Part shown: in pieces, positions 33,584-41,568 of the stretch | Layout: each line of letters begins with the position of its first letter | Numbering within the stretch: position 1 is the first letter of the stretch | DNA from: CAINVV01 sp036508555 | Lineage (GTDB): Bacteria > Bacteroidota > Bacteroidia > Bacteroidales > Prolixibacteraceae | Assembly (NCBI GenBank): GCA_036508555.1 | Contig: DATCHD010000069.1 | Coordinates: 1 to 49,395, forward strand | Length of the DNA: 49,395 nucleotides | Reading direction: 5' to 3' | Made by a program: the position numbers and the translations under genes | The notes under the pieces: model-generated | The model's input: the letters and a program-made list of their open reading frames with translations, nothing else | Told to the model about the DNA's origin: nothing | The model's database searches: none

Positions 33584-34964
33584 CTTCCTTTTCTTTCAGA
33601 TAGTGAACGATGGGGTTAACCAGTCGGTCAATGTCGCCTGCTCCCAGCGTTAGTAATATATCTAATTGATAATCATTGAGAATCGCTGTAAAATCTTTGG
33701 CAGAACATCTTCTCTTTGATTTTGATTTCATTCTTTCGAGAATCATGCCGGCATCTACACCCGGAATAGGCTCCTCCCGTGCCGGATAGATTTCCATCAC
33801 CAGGGCCTCATCCAGCAGGTCGAGGCTCTCCGCAAAGCCATCGGCAAAGTCGCGGGTCCTGGTGAAGAGATGGGGCTGAAAGATACCTGTTATTTTCCTG
33901 CCGGGATAGAGGTGGCGGACAGATTTGATCGTTGCCTCCAGCTCCCTCGGATGATGACCGTAGTCGTCGATGTAGATCGTCCTTTTACCTTTATAGCGGA
34001 TATCGAACCGTCGTTCTACACCCTTATAATTTGGTACAGAGGCAATTATCTCTTCCTTGGTGACGCCATTCAGGAGTGCAAGGGCGATGGCGGCCGTCAT
34101 GTTTTCGACGTTCATCAGTCCGGGATAATGCAAGACAATACCCTTGACTGCACCAAGAGGTGATTCTACATCAAAATGGTAGGCTCCGTTGGTCACCACC
34201 ACATTTACCGCTCTAAAATCGGCATCCTGAGTAGCCGAATAAGTATAATAGCGGATCTCTTTGTTCCAGCTCTTGTCAATAGCTACTCCCTTGCGGTATA
34301 GCAGCACGCCACCTTTGTGGATCTGACCGGTAAAAATGGCAAAGGCGTCTACCAGATTACCCGCCGTGCCATAAATATCGAGATGGTCCGGATCCATCCA
34401 GGTGATAACAGCCATCTCGGGGAACAATCTGAGGAAGGAACGGTCGAATTCATCCGCTTCGGCCACCATCTTGTCGCTGTCGTTATCTGGTAGTAGTAGA
34501 TTGGTGCCATAATTCCTGGAAATACCGCCCATAAACGCGCAGCAGTCGACATGTGATTCCTTTAGCAGATAGGCAGTCATGGTTGTTACAGAAGTTTTTC
34601 CATGGGTGCCTGCCACGGCGAGGCAGCTCTTTCCACGGCTCAGCGCACCAAGTACTTCCGACCGTTTTACGATGTTGAAATTGTTGGCCCTCAACCAGAT
34701 CAGCTCGCCAAAACTCTCCGGTACCGCCGGAGTGAAAATGACGATGGTTTGGTCACGTTCCGAAATGGCCGGGAGCAGTTTTTGATCTTCACTGAAATGC
34801 ACAGGGATACCTTCCGATATCAACTCGTCGGTCAGCGGGGAGGGTGTCTTGTCGTACCCTGAAACCCTTTGTCCGGCAAATTTGAAATAGCGGGCAAGAG
34901 CGCTCATACCGATTCCGCCGATCCCCAGCAAGTAAACAACCTTAATATTTCCCAGTTCAATCAT
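33576..34964 (-). CDS. murC: UDP-N-acetylmuramate:L-alanine ligase
   Basis: 462 residues that add L-Ala to UDP-MurNAc. Motifs: N-terminal Rossmann fold VYLLGIGGIGMSALARYF, ATP site VAGTHGKTSVTTM, central EADEFDRSFLRLFP, and DDYGHHPRELEATI, typical of MurC. Length is standard. It is separated from murG by 112 bp containing an inverted repeat, the largest gap in the otherwise packed dcw cluster. Confidence 0.96.
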   Translation of the reverse strand: MIELGNIKVVYLLGIGGIGMSALARYFKFAGQRVSGYDKTPSPLTDELISEGIPVHFSEDQKLLPAISERDQTIVIFTPAVPESFGELIWLRANNFNIVKRSEVLGALSRGKSCLAVAGTHGKTSVTTMTAYLLKESHVDCCAFMGGISRNYGTNLLLPDNDSDKMVAEADEFDRSFLRLFPEMAVITWMDPDHLDIYGTAGNLVDAFAIFTGQIHKGGVLLYRKGVAIDKSWNKEIRYYTYSATQDADFRAVNVVVTNGAYHFDVESPLGAVKGIVLHYPGLMNVENMTAAIALALLNGVTKEEIIASVPNYKGVERRFDIRYKGKRTIYIDDYGHHPRELEATIKSVRHLYPGRKITGIFQPHLFTRTRDFADGFAESLDLLDEALVMEIYPAREEPIPGVDAGMILERMKSKSKRRCSAKDFTAILNDYQLDILLTLGAGDIDRLVNPIVHYLKEKEDV

Positions 34965-35000
34965 TAGTTCTTAACTCTTTAAATATTAATCCCCGGCCGC

Positions 35001-35066
35001 TCCGGTCCCTGAGCCTGCCGAAGGGTCAACTGGCCGAAGGGCCCTTCGACAGGCTCAGGGACCGGA
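35001..35066. repeat. Intra-operon inverted repeat between murG and murC
   Basis: Arms 35001-35025 and 35042-35066 (family CTTCGACAGGCTCAGGG) pair over 25 bp with one mismatch, loop 16 nt. The transcript of the dcw operon would carry this hairpin between murG and murC. There is no T-run after it on the minus strand, so it is not a canonical intrinsic terminator. Confidence 0.88.
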
Positions 35067-35076
35067 GGTGCCGGGA

Positions 35077-36186
35077 TCATTTTTTCAACATTTCAGCCAC
35101 CACCTCCACAATATCACTCGTGGCATCCGGTGTTCCCATCTTCTTAATGTTTTCGGCGAGCACGGTTAACCGAGACCCGTCTTTTACGAGCGCCAGCGCC
35201 TCCTCCACCAATTTGTCATTCACCTCCGCATCCTTGATCAGCACCGCTGCCCCCTGTTCTACCAGCGCCTTCGCGTTAGCAGTCTGGTGATCTTCCGCCA
35301 CGTTGGGCGAAGGCACGAGGATGACAGGTTTTCCAACCACACAAAGTTCGCTGATCGTGCCGGCTCCAGCCCTGGAAATCACCAGGTCGGCTGCTGCAAA
35401 TGCCAGATCCATCCGTTGTATAAATTCAAGCAGATGGACATTCCCGGTAGGGTTGGCATCCATCTCGCCCTTAATGTCATGGTAATATATTTTGCCGGTC
35501 TGCCAGAGAAACTGGACATTAGATGCACGGATCAATTCCATTCGGGAACGCAGGGCATTGTTCAGGGAACGGGCGCCCAGACTTCCCCCCAAAACAAGGA
35601 TCACAGGCTTTTCAGGGTCTAACCCGAAGTATTTCAGCGATTCCGACGACTTGGTTTCAATGCCTTCCAGTCCTTTTCTGATTGGATTTCCCGTAAAGAC
35701 GATTTTCTCCCGAGGGAAAAACTGGTCCATATTCCGGTAGGCAACGCATATTTTATCCGCCTTTTTCCCAAGCAGTTTATTGGTGACCCCGGCATAGGAA
35801 TTTTGTTCCTGCAACAACGTTGGAATACCCATTTGAGTGGCTACCCGCAGGACCGGTCCGCTGGCATATCCTCCTACACCGATCACACAATCGGGTCTGA
35901 ATCCGCGAACTACCGATCTTGCTTTCCATAAAGAAGCGATCAATTTAGGTACAAACATCAGGTTCCGCCAGATTTCACCCCGGTGAAAACCGGCAACAGG
36001 TAATCCGACAATCGGGAAACCGGCTGCAGGCACTTTCTCCATCTCCATCTTGCCCAGTGCCCCCACGAAGAGGATCTCCGAACCGGGGAAACGCTGTTTC
36101 AGCCCTTCCGCGATAGAGAGTGCCGGGAAGATATGGCCTCCTGTGCCACCTCCGCTAACGATGAACCGATGGTTAGTACTGCTCAT
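35077..36186 (-). CDS. murG: Lipid II synthase (UDP-GlcNAc transferase) MurG
   Basis: 369 residues, GT-B glycosyltransferase of family 28 on the inner face of the inner membrane; converts lipid I to lipid II. Motifs: GGGTGGHIFPALSIAEGL (lipid-carrier loop), GVGGYASGPVLRVA, LGGSLGARSLN and the donor-binding SRAGAGTISEL followed by PVILVPSPNVAEDHQ. Its ATG overlaps the ftsW stop by 4 bp. The stop is followed by the inverted-repeat gap before murC. Confidence 0.96.
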   Translation of the reverse strand: MSSTNHRFIVSGGGTGGHIFPALSIAEGLKQRFPGSEILFVGALGKMEMEKVPAAGFPIVGLPVAGFHRGEIWRNLMFVPKLIASLWKARSVVRGFRPDCVIGVGGYASGPVLRVATQMGIPTLLQEQNSYAGVTNKLLGKKADKICVAYRNMDQFFPREKIVFTGNPIRKGLEGIETKSSESLKYFGLDPEKPVILVLGGSLGARSLNNALRSRMELIRASNVQFLWQTGKIYYHDIKGEMDANPTGNVHLLEFIQRMDLAFAAADLVISRAGAGTISELCVVGKPVILVPSPNVAEDHQTANAKALVEQGAAVLIKDAEVNDKLVEEALALVKDGSRLTVLAENIKKMGTPDATSDIVEVVAEMLKK

Positions 36187-37406
36187 TTTTCGATGTTTAG
36201 TAATAAATCATCTTCCAATGGATAATCATCATCCTTCTCCTCAACGAAGGCATCCTGTTTCAGTAATTCTGCCTGATTTTCAGCGCTTACACTGAGTATA
36301 AAGCCAAAAATAATTGCAGTGAATATTTGCGAGGTCCCACCCCAGCTGACCCAGGGAAGCGGCTGACCGGTAACAGGTATCAATCCTGACGAGACACCCA
36401 TGTTGACGAGTGCCTGTAGCAGGATCATTATGATTGCGCCAGAGGCCAGGTACAGCGGGAAAGTTCGCTTACAGGCCATGATGATCATCATCCCGCGCGT
36501 CAATAAAATAAGGTAGAGTATGATGATAACCACCGCGCCAATCAAACCGTACTCTTCGACGATGATGGCGAAAATAAAATCGTTGTAAGCAGCGCTCATC
36601 CTGTTGCTGATGTCGCCTTTGCCGGCTCCCACACCAAGAATACCACCATTGTATATCGCGATCTTGGCAAATTCATCCTGAGTAATTCCTTCGTCCGGTT
36701 TCGATTCTGATTTTGTGGCAAAACGATCGATCCGGTTAAAGACAGTCTCCAGTCTGGTGCCTTTGTATATTATGTCGGGTAAACTATTGCGTAGCAGAAA
36801 TAAAGTGGCAAATAAGACAAACCCGATGACCAGTGATCCCAGAAGAAATCTCCACGGAATCTGAGCGATGAACATCAGGATAAAGGTGGTTGCCAAAACC
36901 AGCAAGGCAGAAGAAAAATTCACCTTCATTAACAGCAGTGCAAGTAATCCCATTACTGCCAAAATCTTGTAAAATGCCTTACGCTTGGATTCATCCGTTT
37001 CTTTCGTATTAGATAATATTCTGGCCACCCACATCATCACCGCTACTTTGGCTAGCTCCGCAGGCTGAAAACTAAAAAAACCGAGTGGAATGGTGCGCCC
37101 AGAACCCCTGCCGATCAGAATCCCCAAAACAATACAAGCCATCGCAGAAACGAGCACCAGATTGGCAATCTTATTGTAAAACTTCACACTGAAATTCTTG
37201 ATCATAAGCAGAATAACCAACAAACCGGCTAACTGGAAAATCACCTGTCTAAAAATGTAAAAGGTAGTATTTCCGTTCGCACGCCTGAAAGCCAGCGCTC
37301 CCGTCGAACTGTAAACGATGAGAACCGAGATGAACGACAAAACGAAAATCACCATCCAGACTTTTCTGTCTCCCTTTAACCTGCTGATGTAATCACTAAA
37401 CTTCAT
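36183..37406 (-). CDS. ftsW: SEDS peptidoglycan polymerase FtsW
   Basis: 407 residues with about ten membrane helices, the septal glycosyltransferase that works with the FtsI transpeptidase. Seen: VLIVYSSTGALAFRRANGNTTFY in helix 1, FQPAELAKVAVMMWVA (SEDS helix 4 region), a large periplasmic loop with the conserved acidic region (SKPDEGITQDEFAKIAIYNGGILGVGAGKG...), FAIIVEEYGLIG and SSGLIPVTGQPLPWVSWGGTSQ. RodA is the alternative, but location between murD and murG identifies FtsW. Confidence 0.94.
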   Translation of the reverse strand: MKFSDYISRLKGDRKVWMVIFVLSFISVLIVYSSTGALAFRRANGNTTFYIFRQVIFQLAGLLVILLMIKNFSVKFYNKIANLVLVSAMACIVLGILIGRGSGRTIPLGFFSFQPAELAKVAVMMWVARILSNTKETDESKRKAFYKILAVMGLLALLLMKVNFSSALLVLATTFILMFIAQIPWRFLLGSLVIGFVLFATLFLLRNSLPDIIYKGTRLETVFNRIDRFATKSESKPDEGITQDEFAKIAIYNGGILGVGAGKGDISNRMSAAYNDFIFAIIVEEYGLIGAVVIIILYLILLTRGMMIIMACKRTFPLYLASGAIIMILLQALVNMGVSSGLIPVTGQPLPWVSWGGTSQIFTAIIFGFILSVSAENQAELLKQDAFVEEKDDDYPLEDDLLLNIEK

Positions 37407-37415
37407 ACTTTAAGC

Positions 37416-38756
37416 TTATAGATTCCTGACCGCCTCTTTAAACTGGTGGCCACGATCCTCGTAATTTTTAAAAAGATCAAAACTTGCGCACGCCGGCGAA
37501 AGCAGGACTGTATCTCCCTTGGATGAAAGGAAATAGGAGCTTCTGACGGCCTCTGACATACTTTTAGTCTCCACAATTTCGATTCCAAAATCCTTAAAAG
37601 CAGCCATGATCTTGCTGTTATCGACTCCCAGACAAACAATCGCCTTCACCTTTTCTTTCACGAGTTCAAAGAGTTGTGTATAATCGTTCCCTTTGTCGGT
37701 CCCTCCAACAATCCATACCACATCCGTCGTCATACTCTCGAGCGCGTACCATACCGAATTGATATTGGTGGCCTTGGAGTCGTTGATGAATTCAATTTCG
37801 TGCACCCGCATGAAGCGCTCAAGCCGGTGTTCGACTCCCTGAAAATCGCTCAGACATTCCCTGATCTCGTCCTTCCGGAGTTTAAGCACCATCCCGGAAA
37901 TCCCGGCTGCCATCGAATTGTTAAGGTTGTGTTTCCCTTGTAGTGCCAGTTCTAAAATTGTCATATCGAAAGTATTATTGAATACGTTTAGTTTCATTGA
38001 TTTGTCTTCTACCCATGCGCCTTCCAGGACTTTATGATCAATTGAGAAAGGCAGTTTCTTACCAGGAAGGTCCCTCTTTGCCAACTCTTCCTTAATCACT
38101 GGATCATCATCATTGTAGATGAAGAAATCCTCCTCCGTCTGGTTCTGCACGATTCTGAATTTGGAATCAGTATAGTGCTGCATTTGGTAGTTGTAACGGT
38201 CGAGGTGATCCGGTGTAATATTGGTTAGAATAGCCAGATTGGCCCTAAAATCGAACATCCCGTCCAGCTGGAAACTCGAAATTTCAAGCACGTAATAATC
38301 AAAGTTCTCTTCAGCTACCTGCCTTGCAAAGCTCTTGCCAATGTTTCCGGCTAATCCCACATTTAACCCGGCGCGCTTCAGCAAATCGTATATCAAAAGT
38401 GTTGTAGTAGTCTTTCCATTACTGCCTGTGATACAGATCATCTTCGCGTTGGTAAAGCGGCCTGCCAGTTCAATTTCTGATATCACAGGAATCCCTGCCT
38501 TCACCAGCTCTTTGATGACAGGCGCCTTATCCGGGATACCCGGACTCTTAACTACCAAATCAGCATTTAAAATGGATTCAAAAGTGTGCTTCCCCTCTTC
38601 GAAAGGAATGGCATTCATGGTAAGATCAGCCAGGTATTCAGGCAAGATGGCACCCAGATCGGAGACGAAAACGTCAAATCCTTTGGCCTTACCAAGGATA
38701 GCCGCTCCCACGCCGCTCTCTCCTGCCCCCAAAACTACCAGCCGCTTTTGCTTCAT
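37416..38756 (-). CDS. murD: UDP-MurNAc-L-Ala:D-glutamate ligase
   Basis: 446 residues adding D-Glu to UDP-MurNAc-L-Ala. Motifs: VVLGAGESGVGAAILGKAKG at the N-terminus, ATP site CITGSNGKTTTTLLIYDLL, VLEISSFQLDGM (typical of MurD), NDSKATNINSVWYALES and VLLSPACASFDLFKNYEDRGHQF near the end. Standard length; it is 9 bp upstream of ftsW and 2 bp downstream of mraY. Confidence 0.96.
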   Translation of the reverse strand: MKQKRLVVLGAGESGVGAAILGKAKGFDVFVSDLGAILPEYLADLTMNAIPFEEGKHTFESILNADLVVKSPGIPDKAPVIKELVKAGIPVISEIELAGRFTNAKMICITGSNGKTTTTLLIYDLLKRAGLNVGLAGNIGKSFARQVAEENFDYYVLEISSFQLDGMFDFRANLAILTNITPDHLDRYNYQMQHYTDSKFRIVQNQTEEDFFIYNDDDPVIKEELAKRDLPGKKLPFSIDHKVLEGAWVEDKSMKLNVFNNTFDMTILELALQGKHNLNNSMAAGISGMVLKLRKDEIRECLSDFQGVEHRLERFMRVHEIEFINDSKATNINSVWYALESMTTDVVWIVGGTDKGNDYTQLFELVKEKVKAIVCLGVDNSKIMAAFKDFGIEIVETKSMSEAVRSSYFLSSKGDTVLLSPACASFDLFKNYEDRGHQFKEAVRNL

Positions 38757-38758
38757 TT

Positions 38759-40009
38759 CTATCGGATTTTAAGTGTTGCAATCGTTAAGACCGAAAGAAT
38801 AATCCCAACAATCCAGAAGCGGGTCACAATTTTAGCCTCCGGAAAACCCATTTTCTGATAATGATGATGCAGCGGCGCCATCAGGAAGACTCTCCTGCCT
38901 TCACCATATTTCTTTTTAGTGTATTTGAACCAGCAAACCTGTATCATGACGGAAATATTTTCGATCAGGAAGACGCCACACAACAACGGAATCAGAATCT
39001 CCTTCCGGATGATGATGGCAAAGACAGCCAGAATTCCTCCCAGCGACAGACTCCCGGTATCGCCCATAAAGACTTGCGCCGGATAGGAGTTGTACCACAG
39101 GAAACCGATACAGGCCCCGATGAAGGCCGAAATGAAGACGGTGAGCTCACCGGTGAATGGTATATACATGATATTCAGGTATCCTGCATAGATAAAGTTA
39201 CCACTGAGGTAGGCGAAGACACCCAATGTGGTCCCGCTGATGGCCGAGACTCCGGTCGCCAGCCCATCCAGTCCGTCGGTTAGATTGGCTCCATTGGAAA
39301 CCGCCGTGATAATGAAAATGATGACGAGGGCATACAGGAGCCATACAACTTTATCGGCATTTTTACCGGCCCAGCCCACCAAAACTTTATAATCAAACTG
39401 GTGATCCTTGATAAACGGAATGGTTGTTTCGGTCGATTTCCGGTCGATGGTAACCTGACGCGTCTCCTTTTTCCCCGTCTGGGAATTGACAACTGATTCG
39501 GTTTTTACCCTTCCGTTGGGAAGATATACCTGGTCGCGAACGATCACGCTATCATTGAAATAGAGCGTTCCGGCTACGATCAGGCCCAGCATGACCTGAC
39601 CCATGATCTTAAATTTGCCTGCCAACCCTTGCTTATCTTTCAGAAAGACCTTGATATAATCATCTATGAATCCGATCACTCCCAGCCAGATGGTGGCAGT
39701 GATCATCAGGATGATATAGACATTTTCGAGTTGGGCAAAGAGCAGCACCGGAATCAGGATGGAGGCTATTATAATGATTCCTCCCATGGTTGGCGTTCCC
39801 TTTTTCTGCAGCTGACCTTCGAGCCCGAGGTCCCGAATCTCTTCGCCAATCTGCTGCTTTCTCAATATGCTGATTACCTTTTTACCCCAGATAGTGGAGA
39901 TTAACAACGCCACGATCACGGCCAGAGCCGAACGGAAAGAGATGTATTCAAACATCCTGGCACCCGGGATATCAAATTTGTCGAGGTATTTAAAGAGGTA
40001 ATAGAGCAT
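38759..40009 (-). CDS. mraY: Phospho-MurNAc-pentapeptide transferase MraY
   Basis: 416 residues, an integral membrane enzyme that makes lipid I from UDP-MurNAc-pentapeptide and undecaprenyl phosphate. Motifs: KKGTPTMGGIIII, FIDDYIKVFLKDKQGLAGKFK (catalytic Asp pair), NLTDGLDGLATG, GDTGSLSLGGILA and HHHYQKMG. It is longer than the E. coli enzyme because of an extra loop (about residues 155-215, with VKTESVVNSQTGKKETRQV), which I regard as normal for Bacteroidota. It is 6 bp downstream of murE. Confidence 0.95.
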   Translation of the reverse strand: MLYYLFKYLDKFDIPGARMFEYISFRSALAVIVALLISTIWGKKVISILRKQQIGEEIRDLGLEGQLQKKGTPTMGGIIIIASILIPVLLFAQLENVYIILMITATIWLGVIGFIDDYIKVFLKDKQGLAGKFKIMGQVMLGLIVAGTLYFNDSVIVRDQVYLPNGRVKTESVVNSQTGKKETRQVTIDRKSTETTIPFIKDHQFDYKVLVGWAGKNADKVVWLLYALVIIFIITAVSNGANLTDGLDGLATGVSAISGTTLGVFAYLSGNFIYAGYLNIMYIPFTGELTVFISAFIGACIGFLWYNSYPAQVFMGDTGSLSLGGILAVFAIIIRKEILIPLLCGVFLIENISVMIQVCWFKYTKKKYGEGRRVFLMAPLHHHYQKMGFPEAKIVTRFWIVGIILSVLTIATLKIR

Positions 40010-40015
40010 ATATGG

Positions 40016-41482
40016 TTAGTTTAAGGTCGATGCATTAAATATTTCTTTTACAATTTCACGATCATCGAAATGGTGTTTCACACCTTTAATCTCTTGATAA
40101 TCTTCGTGTCCCTTGCCTGCAATCAGGATGATATCACCGCTGTGAGCCATCATACAGGCAGTGCGGATGGCTTCTTTGCGGTTGGTGATGGCAAGCACTT
40201 TCGAAAGCTGCACGACAGGTACCCCAGCCATCATATCGGCGATGATCTGATCAGGTTCTTCCGAACGCGGATTGTCTGATGTGAGAATGAGCCGGTCGCT
40301 GGCATTTACCGCTTCCAGGGCCATCTCGGGTCTCTTGGTCTTATCGCGGTCACCACCTGCCCCAACCACGCAAAACACCAACTGGTCGCCGGTTTTTGTT
40401 TCGTTGATGGTGGACAAAACATTCTTGAGCGCATCCGGCGTATGCGCATAATCGACTACCGCGAAGTAACCGACTGGCGAGCGGAATATCTCGAAACGGC
40501 CATCGACAGGCTTCAGCATGCTCATCACCCTCAACACCTCATCAGCATCTCCACCCAGCAGGACGGCGGCGGCATAGACCGCCAGCAGATTATAGGCATT
40601 GAAGTTTCCGGCAAAATGATTCCAGAATTCCTTGCCATTGATGTTGAGCAACATACCATCGAAGTGACTCTCCACCACCTTTACCATGAAATCGGCCATG
40701 GTGCGGGCAGAGTAAGTATATTTTCCCGCCTTGGTATTTTGTAGCATCACCAGGCCATTTTTATCATCCACATTCGTCAGGGCAAAAGCCTCGACGGGCA
40801 GCTGATCGAAAAATTTCTTTTTCGCATCGCGGTATTCGGCAAAAGTCTTGTGGTAATCGAGGTGATCATGGGTCAGGTTACTGAAAATAGCACCATCGAA
40901 AATGATGCCGGAGATACGCTTTTGATCGATGGCATGGGAGCTGACCTCCATGAAACAGTGGGTGCAGCCGGCAGTGACCATCTCTGCCATGGTCTCCTGC
41001 AGCTGAAGCGCATCGGGCGTGGTGTGGCTGGCATCGACTTTCTTGTCACCGATGAAATTACAGATCGTGGAAAAAAGTCCGCACTGATTTCCCAATCCGG
41101 TAAACAACCTGTATAAAAGGGTGGCGGTAGTCGTTTTGCCATTTGTACCGGTAACCCCAACTACTTTCATCTTTTGGGAGGGCTGATCATAATAATTCGC
41201 AGCGACCACACCCAAATCAGCGGCTGGATCCTGTGAGAGAATCCAGGTTACTGAAACCTCCGGATTTTCTGGTAATACCTCACACAAAACGGCCTTTGCA
41301 CCCTTTTCGAGAGCAGCCTGAATGTACTGATGGCCATCGGCATGGGTGCCAGAAGTGGCTACAAAGAGCGATCCAGCCTTTACCTTTCTGGAGTCGAAAG
41401 CGATACCCGAGATTTCGATAGTATCATCTCCCCTAATCGTCAAACCACTAATTCCCAATAATATATCTTTTAACCTTTTCAT
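40016..41482 (-). CDS. murE: UDP-MurNAc-tripeptide synthetase MurE
   Basis: 488 residues that add the third stem amino acid. Motifs: N-terminal ISGIAFDSRKVKAGSLFVA, ATP site GVTGTNGKTTTATLLYRLF, TTPDALQLQETMAEM, EVSSHAIDQKRI, DYAHTPDALKNVL and the substrate-selective DNPRSEEP. DNPR is the signature for meso-diaminopimelate, as opposed to lysine enzymes, so a Gram-negative A1gamma peptidoglycan is predicted. An 86-bp gap with a repeat fragment separates it from ftsI. Confidence 0.96.
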   Translation of the reverse strand: MKRLKDILLGISGLTIRGDDTIEISGIAFDSRKVKAGSLFVATSGTHADGHQYIQAALEKGAKAVLCEVLPENPEVSVTWILSQDPAADLGVVAANYYDQPSQKMKVVGVTGTNGKTTTATLLYRLFTGLGNQCGLFSTICNFIGDKKVDASHTTPDALQLQETMAEMVTAGCTHCFMEVSSHAIDQKRISGIIFDGAIFSNLTHDHLDYHKTFAEYRDAKKKFFDQLPVEAFALTNVDDKNGLVMLQNTKAGKYTYSARTMADFMVKVVESHFDGMLLNINGKEFWNHFAGNFNAYNLLAVYAAAVLLGGDADEVLRVMSMLKPVDGRFEIFRSPVGYFAVVDYAHTPDALKNVLSTINETKTGDQLVFCVVGAGGDRDKTKRPEMALEAVNASDRLILTSDNPRSEEPDQIIADMMAGVPVVQLSKVLAITNRKEAIRTACMMAHSGDIILIAGKGHEDYQEIKGVKHHFDDREIVKEIFNASTLN

Positions 41483-41534
41483 CCCTTTTCGTTCTCAATT
41501 TTTCATTTTCTCAGTTCCTCAGTTCCTGCCTTCA

Positions 41535-41559
41535 CCCTTCGACTCCGCTCAGGGACCGG
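41535..41559. repeat. Single-arm repeat CTTCGACTCCGCTCAGGG between ftsI and murE
   Basis: A 25-bp variant of the CTTCGACAGGCTCAGGG family, here a single self-complementary unit (CCCTTCGAC pairs loosely with the reversed end) and not a two-arm inverted repeat. It lies in the 86-bp gap upstream of murE and downstream of the ftsI stop. Confidence 0.75.
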
Positions 41560-41568
41560 CAACACATC

